From Shewanella sp. OMA3-2 (GTDB lineage: Bacteria > Pseudomonadota > Gammaproteobacteria > Enterobacterales > Shewanellaceae), in the NCBI RefSeq assembly GCF_021513195.1, contig NZ_CP090974.1, positions 3,856,001-3,920,000 on the forward strand: DNA of 64,000 bases. The letters are read 5' to 3'. The notes beneath the pieces were generated by a model, which was not told the DNA's origin, searched no databases, and worked only from the letters and a program-made list of their open reading frames with translations. The position numbers were made by a program, and so were the translations under genes. Below, piece by piece: positions 27,575 to 39,334 of the stretch (positions within the stretch are counted from its first letter, which is position 1; each line of letters opens with the position of its first letter).

Positions 27575-29035
27575 TTAAATCGATAAACCAGGGCTTAAAC
27601 TCGCTGGAAAACTGACACTATCCGCTTCCATCGAAGCGACAGGGTAAGCACAGTAGTCAGCGGCATAGAATGCACTAGCTCGGTGATTACCTGAAGCACC
27701 AACACCACCAAACGGCGCAGCACCTGAAGCACCAGTAATTTGTTTATTCCAGTTCACAATACCTGCACGGATACGCGCTAAGAAGTAATCATAATCGTCT
27801 CTGTTATCAGCTAATAAACCTGCTGATAAACCATAACGAGTATCGTTTGCAAGACGAATTGCTTCATCAAAATCACTGTAGCGAACTAATTGCAGTAACG
27901 GTCCGAAATACTCATCATCTGGCAGTTTGGCTATCGCTGATACATCAATTAAACCCGGTGAGACAATGCCCGTACCTGCTTCAACTTGTTTCAGCTCAAT
28001 CAAGGACACGCCGCCCAAAGATTGTAATGTCGCTTGTGCAGCAACCATACCACGCGCTGCCGTTTCAGAGATCATTGACCCCATAAATGGTTGTGGCTGA
28101 GCATTCCAAGCACCAACTTTTATTTGCTTCACAGCCGCGATCAGGGCAGCAATCAATGCATCACCTTGAGCACCTTTCTCAACATATAAACGTCGAGCAC
28201 AGGTACAGCGCTGGCCTGAGGAAATATATGCCGATTGAATAATATCGTGCACAGCAGCTTTGGTATCGCTGACGCCTTTAATGATTAACGGGTTATTACC
28301 GCCCATCTCTAAGGCTAAAATTTTACCCGGATGACCGGCATATTGCTGATGTAATATATGCCTGGTTCGTGAACTACCGGTAAAGAATAAACCATCAATT
28401 TGAGGGTGAGAAGCCAGTGCTTTACCTGTATCAACTTCACCTTGAACAAGGTTAATAATCCCTTTTGGTAAACCTGCTTTTTCCCAGCACTTTAACATGA
28501 GTTCAGCCACTTTAGGCGTTAACTCTGATGGCTTAAATACCACGGTATTACCAGCTAATAATGCCGGTACGATATGACCATTAGGCAAATGTCCAGGGAA
28601 GTTATATGGGCCAAATACAGCAACAACACCATGAGGCTTATGGCGTAATACTGCACGACCTGCAGGTAAATCATTAGTTTCTGTACCAGTGCGCTTGTCA
28701 TGGGCTTTAGCTGATAAGCCAATTTTGCCAATCATAGCGGCTGCTTCTGTTGCTGTTTCCCACTGTGGTTTACCCGTTTCTTGAGCAATGGTTTCAGCCA
28801 TTTCAGCTTTATGAGCTTCTAACTGATCACGGTAAGCTTCAACAATCGCTAAACGTGCTTCATAACCTAGCATAAACCAATCAAACTGTGCTGCACGTGC
28901 AGCATCAACCGCGCTGTCTACTTGAGCTGCTGTTGCGGTTTTGCCGTGCCAAATAACGTCGCCATTGGCTGGGTTAATTGATTGCACATCATGGCCTTCG
29001 CCAGCTAACCATTGACCTTGAATAAATTGAGTCAT
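27575..29035 (-). CDS. astD: N-succinylglutamate 5-semialdehyde dehydrogenase
   Basis: Fourth step of the arginine succinyltransferase pathway, oxidising succinylglutamic semialdehyde with NAD+. Aldehyde dehydrogenase features: [39 protein letters not shown] with the general-base Glu, and the catalytic Cys in [10 protein letters not shown]. The closing [23 protein letters not shown] is typical of AstD. The 486 residues match. It starts nine bases after astA ends, so they are co-transcribed. Confidence 0.95.
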   Translation of the reverse strand: MTQFIQGQWLAGEGHDVQSINPANGDVIWHGKTATAAQVDSAVDAARAAQFDWFMLGYEARLAIVEAYRDQLEAHKAEMAETIAQETGKPQWETATEAAAMIGKIGLSAKAHDKRTGTETNDLPAGRAVLRHKPHGVVAVFGPYNFPGHLPNGHIVPALLAGNTVVFKPSELTPKVAELMLKCWEKAGLPKGIINLVQGEVDTGKALASHPQIDGLFFTGSSRTRHILHQQYAGHPGKILALEMGGNNPLIIKGVSDTKAAVHDIIQSAYISSGQRCTCARRLYVEKGAQGDALIAALIAAVKQIKVGAWNAQPQPFMGSMISETAARGMVAAQATLQSLGGVSLIELKQVEAGTGIVSPGLIDVSAIAKLPDDEYFGPLLQLVRYSDFDEAIRLANDTRYGLSAGLLADNRDDYDYFLARIRAGIVNWNKQITGASGAAPFGGVGASGNHRASAFYAADYCAYPVASMEADSVSFPASLSPGLSI

Positions 29036-29044
29036 CGTATATTC

Positions 29045-30064
29045 CTATAATGAAAGCACGCGAATTTGTTGACCGTTTTCGACCATTAGCCCTTGAGCTA
29101 GTTCTGGTGATAGAACAACATTATCGTGTGCATCAGATACATTAAGCATTGCAGCAGTTGCGCGGTAATCAGCAAGCTTGGTATTTGAAATTATGAATCG
29201 GGTGTCGGTATGGTGCGTTTTACCAATTTCAACGGTCAGTAAACGACTGCGTTTAACCGATTTAATTTCGTTTAGTCCACATTCAACCGTAGGGCCGCCA
29301 TCAAAAATGTCGACATAGTTTCTAAACTTAAAGCCTTCAGCTTGCAGTAAACGCAAGGCGGGTTTAGTATTTTTGTGTACTTCACCAATCACTTTCTGCG
29401 CCTTCTTGGGCAACATACATACATATACTGGGCTGCGTGGCATCATTTCGGCCATAAAAGCTTTTTTACCTAAGCCAGATAAGTAATCCGCTTCGACAAA
29501 ATCAATGCCAAGGAAATGTTTTTGTAGCCACTCATAAAAAGGAGAATCACCTTTGTCATCACTAACACCACGCATTTCAGCAATAACAGTTTCACCGAAG
29601 CGGTGCTTATGTTGCGCCAACAATAAAAATCGTGAACGCGATAGCATGCGGCCATTATTACCTTTGCGGTAAGCCTCTTTCAAAAACAAAGTACATAACT
29701 CTGCCGCACCGGTGTAATCGTGACATAAAGTCAGAGTTTCTACTTCATTACGTACTGCTATTTGTTTTGAATGATATACCTCTGTGCCTAAACGATAATG
29801 GTAGAAAGCATCTTCCATACCAACAGCAGCTTCAATACCACAGGTGCCAACAACTTGTTGTGTGCTTGTGTCCTCAAGAACCATTAAATAGCTTTCATCG
29901 AAAGGCTTATTAACGTCTTTGGAAAAGGATGTTTCAGCCCTCGCAATCTTCGAACGCAGTAATTCTTCATTTACTGGTAAAGAAGTAAACCCATGGCCAG
30001 ACTCTACTGCTATGTCATAGAGTGCTTGATAATCGCCGGCACGGATCGGACGTATGATTAACAT
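29045..30064 (-). CDS. astA: Arginine N-succinyltransferase
   Basis: Entry step of the arginine succinyltransferase pathway, using succinyl-CoA. The family start IIRPIRAGDYQALYDIA and blocks LPVNEELLRSKI, GTCGIEAAVG, HYRLGTEVYHS, NGRMLSRSRFLL and FDGGPTVEC are all visible; length is 339 residues. It has a single catalytic chain here, as in E. coli. It lies between argD and astD. astB and astE are not in this window and must lie elsewhere if the pathway is complete. Confidence 0.96.
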   Translation of the reverse strand: MLIIRPIRAGDYQALYDIAVESGHGFTSLPVNEELLRSKIARAETSFSKDVNKPFDESYLMVLEDTSTQQVVGTCGIEAAVGMEDAFYHYRLGTEVYHSKQIAVRNEVETLTLCHDYTGAAELCTLFLKEAYRKGNNGRMLSRSRFLLLAQHKHRFGETVIAEMRGVSDDKGDSPFYEWLQKHFLGIDFVEADYLSGLGKKAFMAEMMPRSPVYVCMLPKKAQKVIGEVHKNTKPALRLLQAEGFKFRNYVDIFDGGPTVECGLNEIKSVKRSRLLTVEIGKTHHTDTRFIISNTKLADYRATAAMLNVSDAHDNVVLSPELAQGLMVENGQQIRVLSL

Positions 30065-30139
30065 CTAAATCTCCTCATGGTGCTAGATGAGTAAAGCGTT
30101 CACAACTAAGGTAAACGCCTTTATCTAACACTGACCCAA

Positions 30140-30172
30140 ACAAAAGGAGCGCAGCAAGCTGCACTCCTTTTG
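30140..30172 (-). terminator. Intrinsic terminator/attenuator between argD and astA
   Basis: ACAAAAGGAG...GCAGC-AA-GCTGC...CTCCTTTTGT forms a long stem with one internal mismatch, right after the argD stop and followed by a T-rich tract. It could reduce read-through into astA-astD. Confidence 0.65.
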
Positions 30173-30174
30173 TA

Positions 30175-31739
<1,565 letters not shown>

Positions 31740-32882
31740 TTAAGTTAGATCTAACTTACGGTAATTTTGCGCTTTTAAACGGATAACTTCTTGTTGGGAA
31801 AACTCATAATAATCGAACATCACTTTTCGCTCTTGTGGTGCGAGTAATTGATGTTCTTCTAGTAATATTATTTTAGCGTAGCAACTTGCTTTCGCCACGA
31901 TAGATGCATCAATCGATAGCTCATTAAAATGATAATCTTGATCTAATTCTTTTAACACTTTAGTAATCGAGCTTTGTTCAAAATCTAGCTGTTCAAGTAA
32001 TTGCCAGTTTAAGTGATGACCATGATTAATCACTTGGTTAAAAACTTGTTCCGCAGGAAACTCTGTCGCCATCACAGCATCATAAACTTCTTTATCACGG
32101 CTCCTACTGGCCTCTCTTAACCAAGTTCCCCAGTATCTTTCAAATAATCGTGCGCTATTAGATAAAATAACTGAGGTACCTAATTGATATAAAAGTGCAC
32201 AGGTGTAACTGATATCTGTTGGACGATTATGTAATACCGTTAAAGCTTGTGCTGCAATAGCGGTGATCATGCTGTATCGCCACAACTTTCGGGTCGTCCA
32301 AAGTAAATTTGCATGGCCACTGGGTAGCCAATTTCTGATGCAAAAATAGGGGATCAGCAAGCGTAAGTTTTCTAAACCGATATAATTTAATATCAATTTA
32401 ATATCCGTTACCCGTACATCTGAGTTTTTTGGGCGCCTATGTGTAGATGCAGGGCTATTTATCAAGGTCACAAGATCCCTCGTTAACCAAGGAAGGCTAG
32501 CAATGATAGGCCTGAGACGATTAATATTAGGATCTTTTTCTAGGAGTAAATCAAGCAATAAAATTTGAGTGTTTTGTATGCCTGAACTGACTAACAAGCT
32601 GTCAAGACTCGTTACTTTATGTTCAATAGCATTATTAACCGTATCGATCAATTGAGCAGAAATAGCCTTATAAATAGCTTTAGCTTCAGCCTTCTTATCT
32701 AACCTAAGCTGAATAGCTTTACGCTCGATATCTAATTTATTAGCATCTTGCTCCAGTTTTTCATTAGCATCATCCTCCATTGCGGCTGCTTTATGCTTGC
32801 CGACGATAAGATGCTGATATAGACGTCGTTCAATTTCAATCAACTTACCTGGACGAACGCCACCTGCTGTCGATACTGTCAC
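31740..32882 (-). CDS. HDOD-domain protein
   Basis: A soluble 380-residue protein. The N-terminal part is charged and probably coiled (about residues 30-80). The middle and C-terminal region follows the HDOD pattern: a helix ending LPWLTRDLVTLINSPAS, VRVTDIKLILNYIGLENLRLLIPYF, RYSMITAIAAQAL and ALLYQLGTSVIL. HDOD domains are HD-like folds without the catalytic metal site, used in signalling and regulation. The start codon is GTG with AGGA about nine bases upstream. It is probably monocistronic. Confidence 0.8.
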   Translation of the reverse strand: MTVSTAGGVRPGKLIEIERRLYQHLIVGKHKAAAMEDDANEKLEQDANKLDIERKAIQLRLDKKAEAKAIYKAISAQLIDTVNNAIEHKVTSLDSLLVSSGIQNTQILLLDLLLEKDPNINRLRPIIASLPWLTRDLVTLINSPASTHRRPKNSDVRVTDIKLILNYIGLENLRLLIPYFCIRNWLPSGHANLLWTTRKLWRYSMITAIAAQALTVLHNRPTDISYTCALLYQLGTSVILSNSARLFERYWGTWLREASRSRDKEVYDAVMATEFPAEQVFNQVINHGHHLNWQLLEQLDFEQSSITKVLKELDQDYHFNELSIDASIVAKASCYAKIILLEEHQLLAPQERKVMFDYYEFSQQEVIRLKAQNYRKLDLT

Positions 32883-32921
32883 TAAAACAAATCCTACTAT
32901 TAATTATAAATAACATAATAA

Positions 32922-32953
32922 AAATTAAGGCCTCCTAAAGGAAGCCTTAATTT
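32922..32953 (-). terminator. Intrinsic terminator of the S9 peptidase gene
   Basis: Ten-base-pair stem AAATTAAGGC / GCCTTAATTT with an inner CTCC/GGAA pairing and a following T-rich stretch in the minus direction. Confidence 0.75.
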
Positions 32954-32965
32954 GATTCACTAAGA

Positions 32966-35473
32966 TTATTTCTTTAACTCTTGTTCAAATAGTTTATAAA
33001 TTCGACGATATTCATCTAACCAACTTGATGGTTGTTTAAAACCATGTGGTTCAACTGGATAAATGGCTGTTTCAAACATCGGTTTTTCAAGCTCTATTAA
33101 CCGTTGTACTATACGTACGCTGTCTTGAAAGAAAACGTTGTCATCTAATACGCCGCTCATGATCAGTAATGGCTTTTGTAATCCATCAGCATGCTCAATC
33201 GGTGAGCTACGTTCATAAGCTATGGGGTCGATATCCGGCGTATTTAAAATATTTGATGTGTACGGCGCATTATAATGAGCCCAGTCAGTCACTGGACGCA
33301 ATGCTGCGCCCGCTTGGAATAGTTCAGGTTCATTAAACAGTGCCATAAAGGTTAAGAAGCCACCATATGAACCACCGTAAGTGCCTACTTTCGCGCTATC
33401 TACATTAGCATTACTTGCCATCCAAGAAACGCCATCTTTTAAGTCTTCAACTTCAGGCGTGCCCATATTACGGTAAACCGCGGTACGCCAGTCACGTCCA
33501 TAGCCTTTCGAACCACGGTAATCCATGTCCATCACTACGTAGCCCTGTTGGGCCAACATGTTGTGGAACATAAACTCGCGGAAGTAACCTGAAAAACCAT
33601 AATGAGCATTTTGCAAATAGCCTGCACCATGATTAAAAATAACTGCTGGGTATTTATCAGCCGCTTGAGCATCAAATCCCTCAGGCAAATAAACCCGCGC
33701 ATAAATATCAGCCGCGCCATGGGTAGACGGCACAGCAACAACTTTAGGTGCTTGCCAAGCATACTGCTTAAACGCTTGGCTGGTGTAATCGGTTAACTGA
33801 GTGATTTTTCCGCCAATTTTTTGAGTATAAAGCTCATTAGGATGAATCGCTGATGATGCATCAAGCAGCAGTGACTGTCCGTCAGGGCTTAATACGTATG
33901 ACAGGGTACCAAACCAGTTTGTCAGTTGCTCAATCTTGCCTGACGCAATCTCAACACGATAAACATTATAACTTCCAGGATGATCGACATTGGCGCGGTA
34001 GACAATATGCTTACCATCAGGTGATAAAGTCACATCATCAACAACAAATTTACCTTGAGTTAATGCACGCGCTTTTTGGCCTGAAGCTTTAACATAAAGT
34101 TGTGAGTATCCACTTTCTTCAGAAAGGTAAAAAAAGCTATCTGAGCCTGGTAACCAACCAAATTGATTAAACGTATAGTTTACCCAAGCATCGTCATGTA
34201 AACGATGCTCGGTGACTAATGTGCCTTTATCTAAATCAACTGACGCTATCCAGCGATCTTTATTATCAACAGCTTCAACCATGACAAGTAGTTTATTGTC
34301 GGTAGGATGCCACCGAATCGCACTTTGATCCCAGCCCCAATCTTGCATAAGCTGGATCAAACGTGGGGATGTTTCGCTTTTATATGTTTCGCCTTTTGCA
34401 ACAGCATTTTCTTTTTTTACTGCTGCCAGCACATCTTCATCAAAACCCGTTAATCCTTCAATAGTGATATCTTTTTTAACATGCTCAACTAAATCTAATA
34501 ATACTAAGCGTTGACCAGGAAATTTATCTTCGGCGACTCTAGCTCTTGCAGGGACTTTATCGATATAACCGTCTTGTCCAAGATAATTAGGCATAATGTC
34601 GTGTTCAGCACGCCAAGAATAATTTTTGTCGGTTAAGGCTAAAATGGCATAGCGACCATCAGCAGACAAACTCAAATCAGATACCACTTCGGTATCGCCT
34701 AAATACCAAGTGTTAGCTGCAAAGCTAGGATCAACTTTAGCAAGTTGCTTCTGATAATCTTGTTGAGACTTTGCATTATCATGTTGCAAAGCAACGTATT
34801 GAATTAATCTATGTTGCTGCTTAGCAATATAAGATGCAGGCTCTTGAATAGGTTTGGGTTCATTAGCCATTTGAATATTAGCTATCTGTTCCGTAAGCCC
34901 TGACGCTTGATGTAGGCGGAAGATATTATTACCTTGCCAATAAGCTATATCGCCATTAGACAAAAAGCGCACACCGCTAATCGCCTCATTTTGCTTAGTA
35001 AGCTGTTTAATATCACCATCAGTCAAATCTTTTACAAATAAGTTACCCTGGTAGATATAAGCTTTTTGAGTCCGGTCTAGATTAAATACCGCGTTTTTTT
35101 GATCCGCTAAATGTAACTGATTTAATGACAGTTTCTGCGCAACAGTTTGGCCAACACTTTGCTGATAATAATCACGTGTAGGCGCTCGATCTGCCTGACG
35201 GCTAAAATACACCGACTGACTGTCGTCAGACCAATAGGCATCTTGAGCCAAAATACCCATCCAGTCTGGATTCGCCATAATCTGGTTTAAGGTTAATGCT
35301 TGTTCTGCTTTAGGTGGTTGGGCTAATGGTATTTTAACCGACACATTATTCGTTAACGTTGCTGAAGTTTGTGGTGCTTGTGCTGTCGCGCTACATCCAC
35401 TGACAAGTGCCAATGTCAGCGCACTAAAAGTAAAACGACGAATAACTGGCAAGGTGATCGTAAAACTAGACAT
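32966..35473 (-). CDS. S9 family prolyl oligopeptidase-type lipoprotein peptidase
   Basis: A serine peptidase related to dipeptidyl peptidase IV and acylaminoacyl peptidases. The N-terminus (FTFSALTLALVSGC) has a lipobox, so it is likely anchored as a lipoprotein in the periplasm or outer membrane. A beta-propeller of TolB/WD-like repeats (ITLSPDGKHIVY, VLSPDGQSLLL) fills the middle. The C-terminal hydrolase domain has GGSYGGF with S702, the acid in DDNVFF (777-778) and H810 in EPHGF. It has 835 residues, the usual size. It is monocistronic with its own terminator; the substrate is unknown. Confidence 0.88.
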   Translation of the reverse strand: MSSFTITLPVIRRFTFSALTLALVSGCSATAQAPQTSATLTNNVSVKIPLAQPPKAEQALTLNQIMANPDWMGILAQDAYWSDDSQSVYFSRQADRAPTRDYYQQSVGQTVAQKLSLNQLHLADQKNAVFNLDRTQKAYIYQGNLFVKDLTDGDIKQLTKQNEAISGVRFLSNGDIAYWQGNNIFRLHQASGLTEQIANIQMANEPKPIQEPASYIAKQQHRLIQYVALQHDNAKSQQDYQKQLAKVDPSFAANTWYLGDTEVVSDLSLSADGRYAILALTDKNYSWRAEHDIMPNYLGQDGYIDKVPARARVAEDKFPGQRLVLLDLVEHVKKDITIEGLTGFDEDVLAAVKKENAVAKGETYKSETSPRLIQLMQDWGWDQSAIRWHPTDNKLLVMVEAVDNKDRWIASVDLDKGTLVTEHRLHDDAWVNYTFNQFGWLPGSDSFFYLSEESGYSQLYVKASGQKARALTQGKFVVDDVTLSPDGKHIVYRANVDHPGSYNVYRVEIASGKIEQLTNWFGTLSYVLSPDGQSLLLDASSAIHPNELYTQKIGGKITQLTDYTSQAFKQYAWQAPKVVAVPSTHGAADIYARVYLPEGFDAQAADKYPAVIFNHGAGYLQNAHYGFSGYFREFMFHNMLAQQGYVVMDMDYRGSKGYGRDWRTAVYRNMGTPEVEDLKDGVSWMASNANVDSAKVGTYGGSYGGFLTFMALFNEPELFQAGAALRPVTDWAHYNAPYTSNILNTPDIDPIAYERSSPIEHADGLQKPLLIMSGVLDDNVFFQDSVRIVQRLIELEKPMFETAIYPVEPHGFKQPSSWLDEYRRIYKLFEQELKK

Positions 35474-35596
35474 GATTATCCCTTCGATGAAGATGTTTTT
35501 ATTTTAGGGACACTTTATAGCACAATTGAGTACTATGTTTCGCGCAGATTTGTGTTGAAAGTTGTAACAGAAAAGCTTGCTAAATGATCGAATAAT

Positions 35597-36165
35597 TTAC
35601 CGGCGTAAAAAATTAGCAAGTAACTCATGACCTTGCTCAGTCAGTATCGCTTCCAGGTGAAACTGTACGCTATATAGAGATAACTGTTCATGGCTCATCG
35701 CCATTATTTCTTGGCCGTGAATAGGATCGTCATACCAGGCATCAAGCACAAAGTTCTCTGGTAATGAATCCACTAATAAAGAATGATACCGAGTGACGGC
35801 TAGTGGCTGGTTTAACCCGTCAAATAAGCCACGCCCAGTATGCTGTATTACACTGGTTTTGCCATGCATAACCCGCTTTGCGCGTACCACATTAGCACCA
35901 AAAACCTGGGCAATAACTTGATGACCTAAACACACCCCAAGAATAGGCAGCTTGCCGGCAAAGTGGCGAACAACATCAAGTGAAATCCCCGCTTCATTAG
36001 GAGAACCAGGACCGGGGAAATAACAATATGCGTCGGCGATATACTGTCTATTTCAGTAAGGGTAATTTCGTTATTTCGCTTAACCACGATATCCTCACCT
36101 AGCGCTTGAAAGTATTGCACCAAATTAAAGGTAAAAGAATCGTAATTATCTATCATTAACAACAT
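35597..36165 (-). pseudogene. pabA: Aminodeoxychorismate/anthranilate synthase glutamine amidotransferase, frameshifted
   Basis: The glutamine amidotransferase subunit that supplies ammonia for p-aminobenzoate (and possibly anthranilate) synthesis. The first frame reads MLLMIDNYDSFTFNLVQYFQ to HIVISP. The rest (catalytic [33 protein letters not shown]) is in the next frame. The break lies at about 36010-36017, where the expected [11 protein letters not shown] becomes SPVLVLLM because one base is missing in a CCCCGG run. Outside this point every conserved residue is retained. The frames overlap only by out-of-frame translation, so no full protein would form. It could be a genuine recent mutation or a base-call error. 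It lies alone, downstream of sspB. Confidence 0.85.
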
Positions 36166-36202
36166 GCAACTGTCCGACTGAGTGAGTATATAACACCATT
36201 AA

Positions 36203-36228
36203 AAAAACCAGCCAAAAGGCTGGTTTTT
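36203..36228. terminator. Bidirectional intrinsic terminator between sspB and pabA
   Basis: A perfect 11-bp stem AAAAACCAGCC / GGCTGGTTTTT with an AAAA loop and T-runs on both strands; mainly the end of sspA-sspB. Confidence 0.85.
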
Positions 36229-36244
36229 AGTAGACCTTATGTTG

Positions 36245-36697
36245 TTATTTTACAACAGTGAGGTGGCTTTTACGCTTAGGTTTTTCATCCGTTTTTTCTG
36301 CTACTGATTTATCCATAGTATTATCAACAGAAGCTAAACCTGGTGATGTCACTTTAGTTTCATTATCAGTAGTATATGCATCTTCCATATCAAATACGGT
36401 ACCAGATCCATTCTCACGGGCGTAGATGGCAATAATAGATGCCATAGGCAAGTAAACTTGCTGAGGTACGCCGCCAAAACGTGCACTGAATTCAACAGCG
36501 TCATTATTCATTTGTAAATTAACCACAGCACCTGTGGCTATGTTTAATACAATTTGTCCATCTTTCACAAATTGCTGAGGTACTTGAGTACCTTCTACAA
36601 ATGCATCAACCACAACATGCGGCGTAAAATGGTTATCCATCAACCACTCATAATAAGCCCGCAATAAATAAGGACGATTTGGAGTAATGCTTTTCAT
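36245..36697 (-). CDS. sspB: ClpXP specificity-enhancing factor SspB
   Basis: SspB tethers ssrA-tagged proteins to the ClpXP protease. The folded N-terminal domain is clear (RPYLLRAYYEWLMDNHFTPH, VVDAFVEGTQVP, GQIVLNIATGAV, FSARFGGVPQQVYLPM, AIYARENGSG). After a disordered acidic linker the chain ends RKSHLTVVK, which fits the short basic ClpX-binding tail of the family. The 150 residues are normal. The start overlaps the sspA stop by one base. Confidence 0.95.
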   Translation of the reverse strand: MKSITPNRPYLLRAYYEWLMDNHFTPHVVVDAFVEGTQVPQQFVKDGQIVLNIATGAVVNLQMNNDAVEFSARFGGVPQQVYLPMASIIAIYARENGSGTVFDMEDAYTTDNETKVTSPGLASVDNTMDKSVAEKTDEKPKRKSHLTVVK

Positions 36698-37326
36698 TAC
36701 ATACCCATGCGCATTTCGCGCTCAGCCTCTGTTAATGATGCTTTAAATGATTCACGTTCAAAAATACGTGTCATATAAGCATTAATCTCTTTAGCAGTAC
36801 GAGGATCTAAATTGATACCTAATACTGGCAGACGCCATAATAATGGGCCTAAATAGCAATCAGACAAACCAAAATCTTCATTCATGAAGTAAGGCATTTC
36901 AGCAAATACTGGTGCCAAAGCAACTAAACTTTCAGTTAACTCTTTACGAGCCGCATCAGCTTTATCACCGTTGCGAATACGATCAACAAGTACATACCAA
37001 TCGGTATCAATGCGATGCATCATCAGGCGACTTTGACCACGTGATACCAGGTAAACAGGCATAAGTGGTGGATGTGGGAAACGCTCGTCCAAATATTCCA
37101 TGATTATGCGAGATTCATATAACACTAATTCACGGTCAACTAACGTTGGCACAGAGTTATATGGATTTACTTCAAGTAAATCTTCTGGCATTTCACTTGG
37201 GTCTACCTGTAAAACATCAACGGTAACCCCTTTCTCAGCCAATACGATACGCACTTGATGGCTATATAAATCATCGGCACCTGAAAACAGTGTCATGATA
37301 GAGCGTTTGTTGGCAGCTACAGCCAT
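36697..37326 (-). CDS. sspA: Stringent starvation protein A
   Basis: SspA, a glutathione-S-transferase-fold protein that binds RNA polymerase and affects stress gene expression. MTLFSGADDLYSHQVRIVLAEKGV, EDLLEVNPYNSVPTLVDRELVLYESRIIMEYLDERFPHPPLMP and the later C-terminal helical domain are typical; 209 residues. It begins an operon with sspB and lies downstream of petABC after a terminator. Confidence 0.96.
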   Translation of the reverse strand: MAVAANKRSIMTLFSGADDLYSHQVRIVLAEKGVTVDVLQVDPSEMPEDLLEVNPYNSVPTLVDRELVLYESRIIMEYLDERFPHPPLMPVYLVSRGQSRLMMHRIDTDWYVLVDRIRNGDKADAARKELTESLVALAPVFAEMPYFMNEDFGLSDCYLGPLLWRLPVLGINLDPRTAKEINAYMTRIFERESFKASLTEAEREMRMGM

Positions 37327-37358
37327 TGATACTCTCCAGAAATCTAGAAAAACAAAAC

Positions 37359-37383
37359 AAACGAGGGGCTAAGCCCCTCGTTT
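37359..37383 (-). terminator. Intrinsic terminator of petABC
   Basis: An 11-bp G+C-rich stem AAACGAGGGGC / GCCCCTCGTTT with a TAA loop, lying 39 nt after the petC stop and before sspA; the downstream tract is T-rich. Confidence 0.8.
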
Positions 37384-37421
37384 ACATTACGCGGATAATA
37401 CATTTTACCCGTTATTTGATG

Positions 37422-38120
37422 CTAGTGCACATCTTTCCAGTATTCTTTCTTCAACAAGTAAGCAATGATGAAGAAAATAAACAGGAATCCGAGTACCCAC
37501 CAACCTAATGCTTCACGCTCTAGCTTAACTGGGTCACCTGAATAGACTAGGAAACCAGTTAAGTCACGTACCGCTTGGTCGTACTCTTCAGCAGACATTG
37601 AACCACCCGTAGCCACAAGTTTACCATGTTCATCTTTTACATTAAGGCCTTGTAGACCTTGTAAAACATGCGGCATACCTACTAGTGGGAATACGGTGTT
37701 ATTAACGCCAAATGGGCGACTTTCATCCGCGTAGAAACCTTTTAGGTAAGTGTAAACCCAATCAGCACCACGTACACGAGCAACTAAAGTTAAATCTGGT
37801 GGTGCTGCACCAAACCATTTAGCCGCATCTGCCTCAGGGATAGCGTTTTCCATTAACTCACCAACTTTAGCATCGGTGAACATGTACTTGTTACGCATAT
37901 CATCGATTGAAATACCTAAGTCAGTCGCTACACGGTCGTAGCGTTGATATTGAGTACTGTGACAACCTGAGCAGTAATGTTGGAATAAATCCAAACCACG
38001 CTCTAATGACGCATTATCATTTAAGTCAATGTTAGCACTTTCTAAGTGAACATTGTGCCCACTTGCAGCCATAGCGAGAGATGGCAGCAATGTAACTAAT
38101 GCAATTAATAACTTTTTCAT
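37422..38120 (-). CDS. petC: Ubiquinol-cytochrome c reductase, cytochrome c1
   Basis: Haem c subunit of the bc1 complex, passing electrons from the Rieske protein to soluble cytochrome c. A signal peptide (MKKLLIALVTLLPSLAMA) is followed by one haem c site, CSGCH at residues 50-54. GMPHVLQGLQGL supplies the probable axial methionine region, and a C-terminal transmembrane anchor (WVLGFLFIFFIIAYLL) closes it. It has 232 residues. Its start overlaps the end of petB, and it is last in petA-petB-petC. Confidence 0.96.
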   Translation of the reverse strand: MKKLLIALVTLLPSLAMAASGHNVHLESANIDLNDNASLERGLDLFQHYCSGCHSTQYQRYDRVATDLGISIDDMRNKYMFTDAKVGELMENAIPEADAAKWFGAAPPDLTLVARVRGADWVYTYLKGFYADESRPFGVNNTVFPLVGMPHVLQGLQGLNVKDEHGKLVATGGSMSAEEYDQAVRDLTGFLVYSGDPVKLEREALGWWVLGFLFIFFIIAYLLKKEYWKDVH

Positions 38121-39334
38121 TAGTGAGTCACCCTCGTAGGTACCGGCTTTGTCTTCTCATTCTTACTGTAAACCCATAGGGCCACGAAGAAACCAAAGTA
38201 AGTGAAAGTGAATATACGTGCCGCAATGGTTAACTCAGGAGTGGCAGGAACTACGCCTAAATAACCTAATATAATGAACGACACTGTAAACTGAGCAATG
38301 TTGATCTTGTGGATCAAGCTACGGTAGCGAATAGACTTCACTTTACAGCGATCAAGCCAAGGCAGAAGGAACAACACTGCAATAGATAGACCCATACCAA
38401 TAACACCCAGCAACTTATCAGGAACTGCACGTAAAATCGCGTAGAAAGGCGTGAAGTACCAAACTGGTGCAATGTGCTCAGGAGTCTTCATTGGATTAGC
38501 CGCTTCAAAATTTGGCTTTTCAAGGAAGTATCCGCCGCCTTCAGGCATGAAGAACAACACATAACAGAACACGATTAAGAAACCCGCTACACCCATAATA
38601 TCTTTTACAGTGTAGTAAGGGTGGAATGGGATACCATCAATAGGCCATCCATTCTCATCTTTGTTCTTTTTAATTTCAACGCCATCTGGGTTATTTGAGC
38701 CAACTTCATGTAGGGCAACTAAGTGTAAGAACACTAATACAACCAATACAAGTGGAAGGGCAATAACATGCAACGCAAAGAAACGATTTAAAGTTGCGCC
38801 AGAAACAACATAGTCACCGCGGATCCACAGTGTCAAGTCATCACCAATAAACGGAATAGCACCAAACAATGAAATAATTACCTGTGCACCCCAGTAAGAC
38901 ATTTGTCCCCAAGGCAGTAAGTACCCCATGAAGGCTTCAGCCATCAGCACAAGGAAAATCAACATACCAAACAGCCATAATAGCTCTCTTGGTTTTTGAT
39001 AAGAACCATAGATTAATCCACGGAACATGTGCATATAGATAACAAAGAAGAACGCTGACGCACCTGTAGAGTGCATATAACGTAACAGCCAACCGTACTC
39101 AACATCACGCATGATGTATTCAACAGAAGCAAAAGCACCTTCGGCTGTGGGTACATAATTCATCGTTAACCAAATACCCGTAAGCAACTGGTTAACTAAA
39201 ACTAATAACGCTAATGAGCCGAAAAAGTACCAAAAGTTGAAATTCTTCGGTGTCGCATACTGACCCACGTGACGGTTGTAGGTTGCCGTCATAGGGATAC
39301 GTGCATCGATCCAATCAATAATGTTCTTAACCAT
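38120..39334 (-). CDS. petB: Ubiquinol-cytochrome c reductase, cytochrome b
   Basis: Multi-span membrane subunit carrying haems bL and bH and both quinone sites. Paired histidines occur in RYMHSTGASAFFFVIYMHMF and in FFALHVIALPLVLVVLVFLHLVALHEVG. The Qo-site motif appears as PVWYF in place of PEWY. At 404 residues it contains the full set of about eight helices. Overlap with petA and petC shows translational coupling. Confidence 0.96.
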   Translation of the reverse strand: MVKNIIDWIDARIPMTATYNRHVGQYATPKNFNFWYFFGSLALLVLVNQLLTGIWLTMNYVPTAEGAFASVEYIMRDVEYGWLLRYMHSTGASAFFFVIYMHMFRGLIYGSYQKPRELLWLFGMLIFLVLMAEAFMGYLLPWGQMSYWGAQVIISLFGAIPFIGDDLTLWIRGDYVVSGATLNRFFALHVIALPLVLVVLVFLHLVALHEVGSNNPDGVEIKKNKDENGWPIDGIPFHPYYTVKDIMGVAGFLIVFCYVLFFMPEGGGYFLEKPNFEAANPMKTPEHIAPVWYFTPFYAILRAVPDKLLGVIGMGLSIAVLFLLPWLDRCKVKSIRYRSLIHKINIAQFTVSFIILGYLGVVPATPELTIAARIFTFTYFGFFVALWVYSKNEKTKPVPTRVTH

